A stretch of DNA of 64,000 bases, taken from assembly GCF_009858175.1 (NCBI RefSeq), contig NZ_CP047393.1:1922001-1986000 (forward strand), read 5' to 3'. This stretch comes from Pontibacillus sp. HMF3514. GTDB lineage: Bacteria; Bacillota; Bacilli; Bacillales; BH030062. Position numbers and translations under genes: made by a program. The notes below the pieces were generated by a model. It was not told the origin of the DNA, ran no database searches, and saw only the letters and a program-made list of their open reading frames with translations. Position 1 is the stretch's first letter; every line of letters begins with the position of its first letter. Positions 26,140 to 34,246 of this stretch are shown piece by piece.

Positions 26140-26466
26140 TTAAGCGATTTTCTTGCAAGCATCTGCACATTTGAAGCAAGCATCTGCACATTCTTGGCAA
26201 TGTTTATGGTCGTGCTTTTTACATTCTTCACCGCACTTTTCGCAAATCGTTGCACAAACCTGAGCCAATTCAGAAGCGAATGGTGTACCTCGAACAAGAG
26301 CTTGTTCTAGGTAAGCACAGATGTCTGCACATTCGCGATCTAATCGAATGCAGTCTCTCATAGAGTTCATATCTTCTTCCTGAAGGCATGAATCATAACA
26401 ATGGTTACATGCTTCCATACACTCATGTAATGCTTTGATTGCTTCTTGATACTTTTCATGTGACAT
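26140..26466 (-). CDS. Cys-rich four-helix-bundle copper-binding protein
   Basis: A 108-residue DUF326-type protein (YhjQ/Csp group). There are sixteen cysteines spaced as CxxxC or CxxC along four helices, for instance HECMEACNHCYDSC, RDCIRLDRECADIC and CQECADACFKCADAC. In this family the cysteines face the core and store Cu(I). No signal peptide, so cytosolic. A related gene lies at 38264 at the other end of the copper island. Its promoter region has site 1 of the TGCACA direct-repeat family. AAGGAG precedes the ATG. Confidence 0.88.
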   Translation of the reverse strand: MSHEKYQEAIKALHECMEACNHCYDSCLQEEDMNSMRDCIRLDRECADICAYLEQALVRGTPFASELAQVCATICEKCGEECKKHDHKHCQECADACFKCADACKKIA

Positions 26467-26509
26467 TAAAAAACACTCCTTAAATCTTCATAATATTATT
26501 TACATATAA

Positions 26510-26541
26510 TGTGTTACCATAAAATGTGCAGATTTTGTGCA
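26510..26541 (-). promoter_or_regulatory. copper-island direct repeat, site 1
   Basis: In gene sense TGCACAAAATCTGCACA (26541 to 26525): two perfect TGCACA half-sites with an 11-base period, upstream of the DUF326 gene. The -10 box nine bases further is poor here (AACACA, or TAACAC at eight bases). Confidence 0.6.
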
Positions 26542-26567
26542 ATTTCTTCATAAATTAGAAAAGAATG

Positions 26568-26624
26568 AATAACTCATAAAAAAGAGCTCACTGACTATCA
26601 GTGAACTCTTTTTTATGAGTTATT
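26568..26624. terminator. long hairpin terminator overlapping the stop codon
   Basis: A 57-base palindrome with 27-base arms and one mismatch: 19 paired bases from AATAACTCAT inward, one C/A mismatch, then TCACTGA / TCAGTGA around a three-base loop. It includes the stop codon of the cupredoxin lipoprotein gene (26620-26622). Six-base A and T runs within the arms make it a terminator in both directions. Confidence 0.8.
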
Positions 26625-27279
26625 CTACTACTTTTATTTTCCCTACCATTCCAGCTTCTTTATGGCCTGGTATGCTACAAAAGAATTCATACTCTCCAAC
26701 TTCTTTAGGAATGAATTTAACGCGAACCGTTTGTCCTTTTTTGGCATTCATATGAAGAGTTTGTTCACTATGGCCATGACCATCTCCATGACTATCGCCA
26801 TCTTGTTGGTCGTCACTATGACCATCATCATGACCCCCTTCAGCGTGTACTTTATTTACGCCAAAGATATTTTCAATGAAGGATACATTTTCTGGATGAT
26901 CTGGCATCTCACCTTTAAATGTAATTTTTGCTTTTAAATCACTTGAAGTTAAATCATGAAATACAGACCCATCATTCGTAAGTTCCAGTTCATATTCTTT
27001 TCCTTTTTTTAAAGTGATAGAGTCTGGATCATAGCCCATTTCAAATGCAGAAATTTCTATAACACCGTCTTTAGATTCCTTTTTTGTTTCTTTATCTTCA
27101 TTACTTTTATCAGAATCATTAGATGTAGCTTCATCTTTCTCTGCGTCCTCTTGTTTCGTTTCTTCTTTTGGTTCTTGGTTATCATTAGATGCATTGCTAT
27201 TTGAATTACTACAAGCTGTTAGCAATACGGCAAGGAGAGCAATCCCGATGATAGTTATACTTTTTTTATTTTTAAACAT
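26620..27279 (-). CDS. cupredoxin-domain lipoprotein
   Basis: A 219-residue lipoprotein: hydrophobic leader and lipobox LLTAC (cysteine near residue 23), then an acidic, low-complexity linker to about residue 70. A cupredoxin domain follows with the C-terminal copper loop FFCSIPGHKEAGM (Cys, His, Met ligands) and an upstream FHDLTS that gives the first histidine. A His/Asp-rich insert (GGHDDGHSDDQQDG, DSHGDGHGHS) near residues 145-170 may bind extra metal. It is anchored on the outer face of the membrane and probably carries or buffers copper. No TGCACA repeat is seen in its own upstream region. GGGAGG precedes the ATG. Confidence 0.85.
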   Translation of the reverse strand: MFKNKKSITIIGIALLAVLLTACSNSNSNASNDNQEPKEETKQEDAEKDEATSNDSDKSNEDKETKKESKDGVIEISAFEMGYDPDSITLKKGKEYELELTNDGSVFHDLTSSDLKAKITFKGEMPDHPENVSFIENIFGVNKVHAEGGHDDGHSDDQQDGDSHGDGHGHSEQTLHMNAKKGQTVRVKFIPKEVGEYEFFCSIPGHKEAGMVGKIKVVE

Positions 27280-27479
27280 GCTGTAAATCCTCCCATTATT
27301 CTAAAACTATTCTCACGATAACATAGAAAGCATATTTTTGTCTCGCTAAAGTGATATAATGAGAAAGAACTTTCATCTTACTTTTCATATAATTTGAAAT
27401 CCGGACACATTATCTAAGCAGATAAAATAACATCTTCATAGTTACATTTTATTTTATGTAACTAGTTTGTTTTTCTGAA

Positions 27480-28088
27480 TTAGGGTTTTAATATGAGCTT
27501 TCTCATAATCGTTCCAATTAACTGTTCATTTTCCTCAATTACAAGACCTGCTTTATGAATGTTATCGAGTGTTTTTCGGTTAATATTGGCTCCCCATAAC
27601 CTAACTATGAAAGGATTTAACAAATCCATGGTTTTTCCTATGAATGGATTTTCACTCCTCATGTGTTCAAGCATCACAATTCTACCATTCGGCTTACAAA
27701 CACGACGCATTTCTTTTAACCCTTTCAGAGGATCAGGAACAGAACAGTAAACACAAGTTGAAACGATAAAGTCAAAGGTATCATCATCAAACGCTAGTTG
27801 TTGTGCATCCATTTCAAGCAAATCTACTGATGCACGTTGACCCACTTTATTGGCTTTCTCCCTTGCTTTCTTCAACATTCCTTCACTAAAATCTATCCCT
27901 GTTACATTTACTTGTTCAGGATAAAAAGGTAGATTAGCTCCTGTACCAACACCCACTTCGAGTACTTCACCTTCCAAATTGTTTAATAAATCTTCTCTCC
28001 ACTCTTTTTTAATCATTTTGTCCATGACATCATAAATAGCGGAGATGCGATTGTATCTTTTCTTAATGACATTCTGTTTTTCTTTCAT
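27480..28088 (-). CDS. class I SAM-dependent methyltransferase (PmtA/UbiE-like)
   Basis: A 202-residue methyltransferase. SAM motif I is EVLEVGVGTGANLPFYP near residue 45, then VTGIDFSEGMLKKA, LLEMDAQQLAFDDDTFD near residue 95 and LKEMRRVCKPNGRIVMLEH. The overall pattern resembles phosphatidylethanolamine N-methyltransferases and their relatives. AGGAGG precedes the ATG. It sits inside the copper island, but no copper-type repeat is found directly upstream in its orientation, so its link to copper is uncertain. Confidence 0.82.
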   Translation of the reverse strand: MKEKQNVIKKRYNRISAIYDVMDKMIKKEWREDLLNNLEGEVLEVGVGTGANLPFYPEQVNVTGIDFSEGMLKKAREKANKVGQRASVDLLEMDAQQLAFDDDTFDFIVSTCVYCSVPDPLKGLKEMRRVCKPNGRIVMLEHMRSENPFIGKTMDLLNPFIVRLWGANINRKTLDNIHKAGLVIEENEQLIGTIMRKLILKP

Positions 28089-28207
28089 AAATTGACCTCC
28101 TACAGGAGAACTCCATTTCCTCCAATGATAAATATAAAAATGAAAACATCCAAGAATAAGTCTTCAGTTTAAGTTAAATATAGTTTTCATTAAATCTTCC
28201 TACATTT

Positions 28208-28239
28208 TGCACTGAATCTTGATATTTCACGGATATGAT
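28208..28239 (+). promoter_or_regulatory. copper-island direct repeat, site 2, with -10 box
   Basis: TGCACTGAATCTTGATA (28208-28224), then nine bases and TATGAT (28234-28239), in front of the Met/His-rich secreted peptide gene. It is the only one of the seven sites serving a plus-strand gene, and it is turned accordingly. Confidence 0.7.
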
Positions 28240-28269
28240 AGAAGTATAAAAAATAAAGGAGTGGTTCAT

Positions 28270-28587
28270 ATGAAAAAAATTATTGTAAGCTCATTAGCAT
28301 TAGGATTAATTATCTCTAATGGAGTTACTGGTGTATATGCACAAAGTCTTAGTAACAATGCAGACAACATGTCACCTCAAACCCAGATGAGGATGGATTC
28401 AATGCAGACACATCATCAAATAATGCAAGACATCAATGGACCTATTAATTATGGTCAAGTCAAAAAAATTATGAATCAAATCCACCCTCAGATAACGAAT
28501 AAAGAAATAAAGGACATGTACAATTCTATGCATGGAACAAATGGCTCTGAGCAGAGTGCAAACTTTACTCATATGCATAAAAAATAA
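28270..28587 (+). CDS. small secreted Met/His-rich protein
   Basis: A 105-residue exported protein with no family I recognise. A signal peptide (MKKIIVSSLALGLIISNG, cleavage likely after VYA near residue 24) leads to a mature part rich in Met, His, Asn and Gln, with DNMSPQTQMRMDSMQTHHQI and a tail ending FTHMHKK. Met/His clusters of this sort bind copper outside the cell. The gene is among copper genes, and site 2 of the shared repeat lies in its promoter. The ATG at 28270 follows AAAGGAG by eight bases; the frame is open further upstream, but that start has no RBS. Confidence 0.72.
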   Translation: MKKIIVSSLALGLIISNGVTGVYAQSLSNNADNMSPQTQMRMDSMQTHHQIMQDINGPINYGQVKKIMNQIHPQITNKEIKDMYNSMHGTNGSEQSANFTHMHKK

Positions 28588-28700
28588 CATTATGAGTAAC
28601 AGTATAGTTACAGCATCATTCTGCTACGTTATCCAGCCAGTTGGTGGCATGTGAAGGAAGCTATAATGGCAGAAATGTAACAACAAGCATAGTTATCGTA

Positions 28701-28728
28701 AAAGGGCTCCTGGTTAGGAGCTCTTTTT
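28701..28728. terminator. bidirectional terminator
   Basis: AAAGGGCTCCT / AGGAGCTCTTTTT, with a short loop, between the secreted peptide gene and the end of the convergent membrane-protein gene. Confidence 0.75.
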
Positions 28729-29467
28729 ATAGGTAAGTCCAGTATGTAAAAGTATCTAGTATCCCTAATACAATCATTAATAGACCTGCTCCCCGTTGTA
28801 CATACAAGCCCACTTTCCTCCCGTTCTTTTTCATAAAACTACCATCTACTTCAAAATACCAAATTAAAAATACTACAATAATTAGGGGAAGAGATGTTCC
28901 AATTGCGAATATACTTGGTAAAATCGCTCCATATGGTGTAGAAAGAACTATGGGCATTAGGGATACAAAAAATAAAATAAACATCGTTGGACAGAATCCT
29001 AGAGAGAAGCTTACTCCTATAAAAAATGCTCCTAATTTCCCCTTCTTTAATCGGTCTGGAATCTTTCCCAATGTAAGCGTCCACCTCATCTTCCAAACTC
29101 CTAGCATAAATAAGCCAATGAATACTAACATGGGACCAATTAATTTACGAACCCATGGAAAGAAATAAGTAGTTAAAGTCCCTTGAAATTCTTGACCTAA
29201 AATCCACACAATTAAACCCAATCCGGAAAATACAACAATTTTTCCAAGAATAAAAAAAAGAACCTCTTTCCATGCTACTTTCTCTTGCAATGATTGATTC
29301 CCATAGATTGTGATCGCTCCTAAGTTCCCTGTAAATTGACATGGCGCTACAGCTCCAACTAACCCTAAAATCAATGCAGAAAGAAAAGGGATTCCTTCTG
29401 AACCATAAGCAATTTCAATTAAGGGTTCACTTATATATCCACTTATTCTACTGAAAAATTCATACAT
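28727..29467 (-). CDS. DsbD/CcdA-like (sulfite exporter TauE-type) membrane protein
   Basis: A 246-residue protein with about six membrane helices. GLVGAVAPCQFTGN near residue 40 and SLGFCPTMFILF near residue 155 each carry a helix cysteine next to proline, the pattern of DsbD/CcdA thiol transporters; database names for this group vary (cytochrome c biogenesis, TauE/SafE). It may move electrons across the membrane to keep copper-site thiols reduced. Site 3 of the shared direct repeat is in its promoter, tying it to the copper set. Confidence 0.75.
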   Translation of the reverse strand: MYEFFSRISGYISEPLIEIAYGSEGIPFLSALILGLVGAVAPCQFTGNLGAITIYGNQSLQEKVAWKEVLFFILGKIVVFSGLGLIVWILGQEFQGTLTTYFFPWVRKLIGPMLVFIGLFMLGVWKMRWTLTLGKIPDRLKKGKLGAFFIGVSFSLGFCPTMFILFFVSLMPIVLSTPYGAILPSIFAIGTSLPLIIVVFLIWYFEVDGSFMKKNGRKVGLYVQRGAGLLMIVLGILDTFTYWTYL

Positions 29468-29507
29468 AGCTCTGATCCTTTCATTTTGATAATGTAAGTA
29501 CTCTTTT

Positions 29508-29539
29508 ACTATACATTATTCTTATGAAGATTTTGTGCA
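29508..29539 (-). promoter_or_regulatory. copper-island direct repeat, site 3, with -10 box
   Basis: In gene sense TGCACAAAATCTTCATA (29539 to 29523), nine bases, then TATAGT (29513 to 29508), upstream of the DsbD/CcdA-like gene. Confidence 0.7.
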
Positions 29540-29560
29540 ATTTACATATAAAACACTAAA

Positions 29561-29599
29561 AACCCCTCGTATGTGTTTAAAAAACACATACGAGGGGTT
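29561..29599 (-). terminator. strong terminator after the multicopper oxidase gene
   Basis: An 18-base perfect stem AACCCCTCGTATGTGTTT with its complement, loop of three bases, five bases after the multicopper oxidase stop at 29604. On the minus strand it is followed by TTTTTAG. Confidence 0.85.
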
Positions 29600-29603
29600 A
29601 GCC

Positions 29604-31090
29604 TTAAAAAGGACTATAAACTCCTTTATAGTTTACGAGGGTTATCATGCCTCTATCAGCATGGTTATTATCATGACAATGGAAGAGCCATTCTCCTTGA
29701 TTATCTGCTTTAAAATAAATTTCGTATGTTTCGCCTGGTTTCACATTTATTAGATCCTTAACTACAGGAGTTGTTTTATTCCCATTTTTTTGACAACTTG
29801 AAAACGATGACCATGCAAATGCATAGGATGATTTAACATACCTTGGTTGGTTAAACGCACTTTAACCAGATCTCCTTTAGCAACATCGATTGGATTGGTA
29901 TCAGGAAATGTATCATTATTAATCTGAAAAACCATTCCTTCTCCCATATTCATTCCCATATCTAATTTCATTTCATAAGAGACATCGACATTTTTAGGTG
30001 TTTGATTGAATATCAAGTTTTCACTTGAAAAAGTAGTCCCATTAACTGTATTACTAGAAGCTTGAGTTTCATGAGAGTTTTGATTTTTAGAATTACTTTG
30101 TCCAGTTTGAAATGGAATAGATATAGATTGTTCAGATTCATCGCTTGTCATATCTCGAATAAGAGAAGTTGTTTGGTTGGTTTGAACGTATTCAACATCG
30201 ATTCTTTCTCCCGGGGCAATTTCTAACAGATTACTAGATTGATTGGTTTGAGTTTGAACACTTTCTCCATCAACTGCTAATACCTTCATACTTTCTTTTG
30301 GAAATCGTATTGTGTGAACCTGGTATCCCGCATTAACAAATCTCAGCCTTGCTTTTTCCCCTTTTTTAAGTTGGATCGGTTGGATTGAATCTCCATTTTT
30401 TCCGTTTATCGTGAAGGTGTCATACATTGCCTCTGTATCTGCCTCTCCATTGCCTGACATCCCTCCCATCATCATACTTCTCATATTTGAAAAGCTTTGT
30501 TTTTCTTGGTTCACTGCCCACTCATCAAGAATAAGAGTATGGTCTTTTGTGTACGTCTTTTCTTTTGACTCAACGATAAAGGCACCATATAATCCTTTAT
30601 CTACTTGCTTGGAGCTATGTTGATGTGAGTGATACCAATAAGTCCCTGCGTCATCAGCAGAAAATTCATAAGTAAAACTTTCTCCAGGTTGTACAGCTTC
30701 TTGCGTTACATCAGGAACGCCATCCATTTTGTTTGGAAGTATAACACCATGCCAATGTATGGTTACTGGGACATCTAGCTTATTCTTCAAATGTATTTTT
30801 ACAAAGTCCCCTTCTTGAACACGAATCTCTTTGCCAGGTACGGTTCCATTATAAGTCCAGGCATTTGTTGATGTTTGGTTGTTGATTTTCCACTCAGTCT
30901 GTTTTGCTGTAACATTAAAGGTTTTTACTGGCTGATTTTCTTTAGCTTCTACATTGAAATCTAAAATGCTCTTTCCTTTATTTTGTTTGAGAGCTTGTTT
31001 TGCACTATCTGAAGGCCAGAAATTTAGTACCCCCCAAGTGCTTACAAAACCTATGCCAATTATAAATAGAATAATTGATAGCTTTCTCAT
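29604..31090 (-). pseudogene. multicopper oxidase, interrupted by a one-base frameshift
   Basis: The main frame (31090 to 29762) gives 442 residues: a membrane leader, then three cupredoxin domains with the copper motifs TIHWHGV and YWYHSHQ and, near the end, HPMHLHGHRF. It then stops early. In the -1 frame the sequence continues for about 62 residues with GNKTTPVVKDLINVKPGETY and WLFHCHDNNHADRGMI, the last copper motif, to a stop at 29604. The break lies at seven A (29785-29791 on the plus strand); an eighth A would restore about 495 residues. It may be a real mutation, a sequencing error, or slippage at A AAA AAA. Family: CotA/CueO-like, exported copper oxidase. Site 4 is in its promoter. 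Confidence 0.82.
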
Positions 31091-31125
31091 TATCGTTTCC
31101 CCTCACCATTTTCATTTACGTCTAT

Positions 31126-31157
31126 TCTATATCCACTAGCTGTGCAATTCGTGTGCA
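31126..31157 (-). promoter_or_regulatory. copper-island direct repeat, site 4, with -10 box
   Basis: In gene sense TGCACACGAATTGCACA (31157 to 31141), nine bases, then TATAGA (31131 to 31126), upstream of the multicopper oxidase gene. Confidence 0.72.
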
Positions 31158-31165
31158 AAAAAATG

Positions 31166-31210
31166 CAAAATCTCCAAGGAAGTTTATGATTCCCTGGAGA
31201 TTTATTTTAA
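31166..31210 (-). terminator. terminator of the copper ATPase gene
   Basis: AAATCTCCA / TGGAGATTT with an extra inner pairing (AGGAA with TTCCC) and T-rich sequence on the minus-strand side, 15 bases after the ATPase stop. Confidence 0.7.
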
Positions 31211-31217
31211 TCAACAT

Positions 31218-33227
31218 CTAGGCTTTTAACAATTTTGCATTAATGGCAACAACTACCGTACTTAAACTCATTAAAATCGCTCCAACAGCAGGGCTTAGAA
31301 TAATACCAATTGGTGCTAGTATTCCCGCTGCTAATGGAATAGCAACAATATTGTATCCAGCTGCCCACCAAAGGTTTTGAATCATCTTGTTATACGTTTT
31401 CTTCGATAATCTCATAATCTGTACTACATCTTTAGGGTTACTCTTCACTAATACAATATCAGCAGATTCCATAGCTACGTCTGTTCCGGTTCCGATCGCA
31501 ATTCCTAGATCAGCTGTAGCAAGTGCTGGAGCATCATTTACACCATCACCAGTCATCGCTACATTCCAACCTTTTTCTTTAATTTTCTTTACTTGATCTG
31601 CTTTTTCATCTGGAAGGACTTCAGCATATACCTCATCGATTCCTAACTGTTCTGCTACCCAGTTCGCCACTTTCTTACTATCACCTGTAAGCATGATGGA
31701 ATGGATGCCTCTTTCCTTTAAAGAGGAAATGGCTTCTTTAGCATCTTCTCTTACCATATCAGCTAACGCGATCATGCCAATTAGTTCTTGTTCCACTAAT
31801 ACGAATACAACAGTTTTGCCTTCTTCAGATAGACTGTTGTATTTCTCTTGATTAAATGAATAATTTTGCTCGTTCATAAAGCCAGGGCTAACGACTTTTA
31901 CTTCTTTACCGTTTACTGTTCCACGGAGTCCTTTACCTGTCATAGATTCGAACTCATCATTATCTTCTAATGAAAGATTATCTTCTTCAGCTTTATTAAG
32001 AATCCCTTGTGCTAAAGGGTGTTCAGATTTTTGTTCCAGTGACGCTGCCCATTTCAGGACGTCCTGTTCTTGGTGGTTTTCTTCAGGAATAATGTTTGTA
32101 ACTCCAAATTCTCCTTTGGTTAGTGTCCCGGTCTTATCAAAAACGACTGCATTTAGTTGTCGAGCTCCTTCAAAGTTCGCTCTATTACGAATAAGTAGCC
32201 CATTTTTAGCAGATAGAGACGTTGAAACGGCTACTACAAGAGGAGCTGCAAGACCTAATGCGTGTGGACATGTGATTACCATAACCGTTACCATACGTTC
32301 CATAGCAACATCAATAGGGTGTCCCAGTGCTAGCCATATAATAAAGGTAAGAATACCGCTTCCTAAGGCTAGATAAAATAACCACTTAGCTGCTCGGTTT
32401 GATATATCTTGTGTTTTGGATTTAGATTCCTGAGCTTCCTTAACTAAACCAATTACTTGTGAAAGGTACGTATCATCTCCAGTTTTTTGAACGGAGATCG
32501 TGATAGAACCTTCTTGGTTTACGGAGCCACCTATTGCTTCATCACCCTCACCTTTTTCTACAGGCACAGATTCACCGGTTAACATTGACTCATCTATTGT
32601 TGTTTTCCCATCAATAATATCTCCGTCAACAGGAACTTTTTCACCTGGCTTAACAAGAATGTGGTCACCTTCTGTAAGGTCTGATACAGCAACATCTTCT
32701 ACATTTCCATCTTTATCAACTTTGTGAGCTTCATTAGGCATTAGCTTAACTAATTCTTCAAGTGCATTTGATGCACCCATCACGGACTTCATTTCAATCC
32801 AGTGACCGAGTAACATAATGTCAACTAATGTTGCGAGTTCCCAGAAAAAGTTGCGGCCTTGAAGTCCAAAGACAACCATTGAACTATAAACATATGCGAC
32901 CACAATGGCTAATCCAATGAGCGTCATCATACCCGGATTTTTTTGTTTTAGCTCATCTTTTGCTCCAGATAAGAAAGGTAATCCACCATAGAAAAATACG
33001 AATGAAGCTAGTGCAAATAATACATATTTATCAAATGGAAAGGTCCATTCAAATCCAAGGAAATCTTGAATCATAGGAGATAATATTAAAATCGGAATGG
33101 TAGCAACTAATGAGATATAAAAACGTTTTTTGAAATCTTCTACCATGTCACCATGATCATGGTTATGATGGTCATGGCCACTTTCATGATGTTCGTGTTC
33201 ATGTTCATGGTTATGTTCATGAGCCAT
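31218..33227 (-). CDS. copB: CopB-type copper-translocating P-type ATPase
   Basis: A 669-residue P1B ATPase. The N terminus is a His-rich metal-binding tail (residues 4-27, alternating His with Glu, Asp) in place of CxxC domains. Phosphatase loop TGES at 218-221, the membrane metal motif CPH at 320-322 (TCPHALG), the phosphorylation site DKTGTLT from D364, and TGDGVNDAPAL near residue 570 are all intact. CPH rather than CPC marks the CopB subgroup, which exports copper. GAGGAGG precedes the ATG. A SHOCT-protein gene lies 27 bases upstream, and the two-component genes lie beyond it. Confidence 0.93.
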   Translation of the reverse strand: MAHEHNHEHEHEHHESGHDHHNHDHGDMVEDFKKRFYISLVATIPILILSPMIQDFLGFEWTFPFDKYVLFALASFVFFYGGLPFLSGAKDELKQKNPGMMTLIGLAIVVAYVYSSMVVFGLQGRNFFWELATLVDIMLLGHWIEMKSVMGASNALEELVKLMPNEAHKVDKDGNVEDVAVSDLTEGDHILVKPGEKVPVDGDIIDGKTTIDESMLTGESVPVEKGEGDEAIGGSVNQEGSITISVQKTGDDTYLSQVIGLVKEAQESKSKTQDISNRAAKWLFYLALGSGILTFIIWLALGHPIDVAMERMVTVMVITCPHALGLAAPLVVAVSTSLSAKNGLLIRNRANFEGARQLNAVVFDKTGTLTKGEFGVTNIIPEENHQEQDVLKWAASLEQKSEHPLAQGILNKAEEDNLSLEDNDEFESMTGKGLRGTVNGKEVKVVSPGFMNEQNYSFNQEKYNSLSEEGKTVVFVLVEQELIGMIALADMVREDAKEAISSLKERGIHSIMLTGDSKKVANWVAEQLGIDEVYAEVLPDEKADQVKKIKEKGWNVAMTGDGVNDAPALATADLGIAIGTGTDVAMESADIVLVKSNPKDVVQIMRLSKKTYNKMIQNLWWAAGYNIVAIPLAAGILAPIGIILSPAVGAILMSLSTVVVAINAKLLKA

Positions 33228-33254
33228 AAGCGTTACCTCCTCTATTTGTTCAAT

Positions 33255-33485
33255 TTATTTTTCATCTAATTTTTGTTTAAGTCGATCGTATTCTGCTTCA
33301 GTGATTTCTCCTCTAGCTAATCGTTCCTTTAGAGTATCAAGGGAGTTATTGTTCTGATTGTTTTGACCATTATTATTGGATTGTTTGTTAATGAATATAG
33401 CTACGATAATTATCAGGATGCCAATGATTAGGATCCATGTGAATCCCATACCCCCGAAGAATCCCATTCCATTTCCATTCATCAT
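33255..33485 (-). CDS. SHOCT-domain small membrane protein
   Basis: A 76-residue protein: a Met/Gly-rich start (MMNGNGMGFFGGMG), one membrane helix (about residues 17-33), an Asn/Gln linker, and a C-terminal SHOCT motif (LDTLKERLARGEITEAEYDRLKQKL, given as LKERLARGEI and EAEYDRLKQKL). Such proteins often accompany copper ATPases; the role is unknown. AGGAGGTGAG precedes the two Met codons. It is directly upstream of the CopB-type gene, with which it is likely cotranscribed. Confidence 0.85.
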   Translation of the reverse strand: MMNGNGMGFFGGMGFTWILIIGILIIIVAIFINKQSNNNGQNNQNNNSLDTLKERLARGEITEAEYDRLKQKLDEK

Positions 33486-33511
33486 TTAACTCACCTCCTA
33501 CATATACCATT

Positions 33512-33525
33512 TACCTGTATGGGTA
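33512..33525. promoter_or_regulatory. possible CsoR-type operator
   Basis: TACCTGTATGGGTA, a TACC/GGTA inverted repeat 27 bases before the SHOCT/CopB start. It resembles the TACCC-GGGTA operators of Gram-positive copper repressor CsoR. No csoR gene is in the window, so this is only suggestive. The seven-site TGCACA repeat is absent here. Confidence 0.35.
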
Positions 33526-33568
33526 TTTTAAAAACATATCTACCTTAATCGTTTACTTTTTTGAATTA

Positions 33569-34246
33569 TTACTCTCCATTCATCCATTTATAGCCCACTC
33601 CCCAGACAGTTTTAAAAAAATGGTCAATAGGAAAACCACTCTGTCGGACTTTTTCTCTTATGTTTCTTACATGAGAATCTACTGTTCGTCCATCAATATC
33701 CGAATTAAACCCCCATACAAGATCGATAAGCTGTTCACGGCTGAAAACGCGTTCTGGATTTTTCATAAGATGACCAAGCATTGTAAATTCTTTAGGAGTG
33801 AGTGTAATGTTTTGGTTCCTATAATGGAGTTTATACTTTTCCCCATCCCATACAAGTTCATTAATTTCGATGATATTTTGGTTTGTGGTTCTTCTGAGCA
33901 ATGCCTGAACTCTTGCCAATAATTCATCCTCATCAAATGGTTTTGTTATATAATCATCCGCTCCTATTTTCAACCCTCTAACAATATCTGTCTTTTGATC
34001 ACGAGCAGTAACCATGATTATAGGAACCTCAGAAATTTCTCTGATCTCCTTACACGTTTTCCAACCATCAAATTGAGGCATCATGATATCAAGTAAAATA
34101 AGGTCAAAAGATTCTTCCTCAACGAGTTTAATGGCTTCAGTTCCTGAGATTGCTTTTTTACAATTATAGCCCTGTGGGGAAAGATAAAGATCGAGTAAAT
34201 CAAGCATACGTTGTTCATCATCTACTAATAAAATGTTATTGGTCAT
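33569..34246 (-). CDS. OmpR-family response regulator (probable copper response)
   Basis: A 225-residue response regulator. The receiver domain has the acidic pocket VDDE (8-11), phospho-acceptor D53 in DLILLDIMMP, and K about 103 in YITKPFDEDEL. The C-terminal winged helix has LTPKEFTMLGHLMKNPERVFSREQL (shown as LTPKEFTMLGHL and VFSREQL) and GRTVDSHVRNIREKV. It overlaps the kinase gene by four bases, so the two are coupled. It is set between copper genes. OmpR-type proteins bind direct repeats of about 11 bases, and seven such repeats lie in this island, including one before its own operon; I infer that it is their activator. Confidence 0.9.
   Translation of the reverse strand: MTNNILLVDDEQRMLDLLDLYLSPQGYNCKKAISGTEAIKLVEEESFDLILLDIMMPQFDGWKTCKEIREISEVPIIMVTARDQKTDIVRGLKIGADDYITKPFDEDELLARVQALLRRTTNQNIIEINELVWDGEKYKLHYRNQNITLTPKEFTMLGHLMKNPERVFSREQLIDLVWGFNSDIDGRTVDSHVRNIREKVRQSGFPIDHFFKTVWGVGYKWMNGE

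Noticed and set aside
29535-29753. 72-codon plus-strand open frame near the multicopper oxidase end
   Set aside because: It is opposite the real C-terminal coding sequence of the oxidase in the shifted frame.
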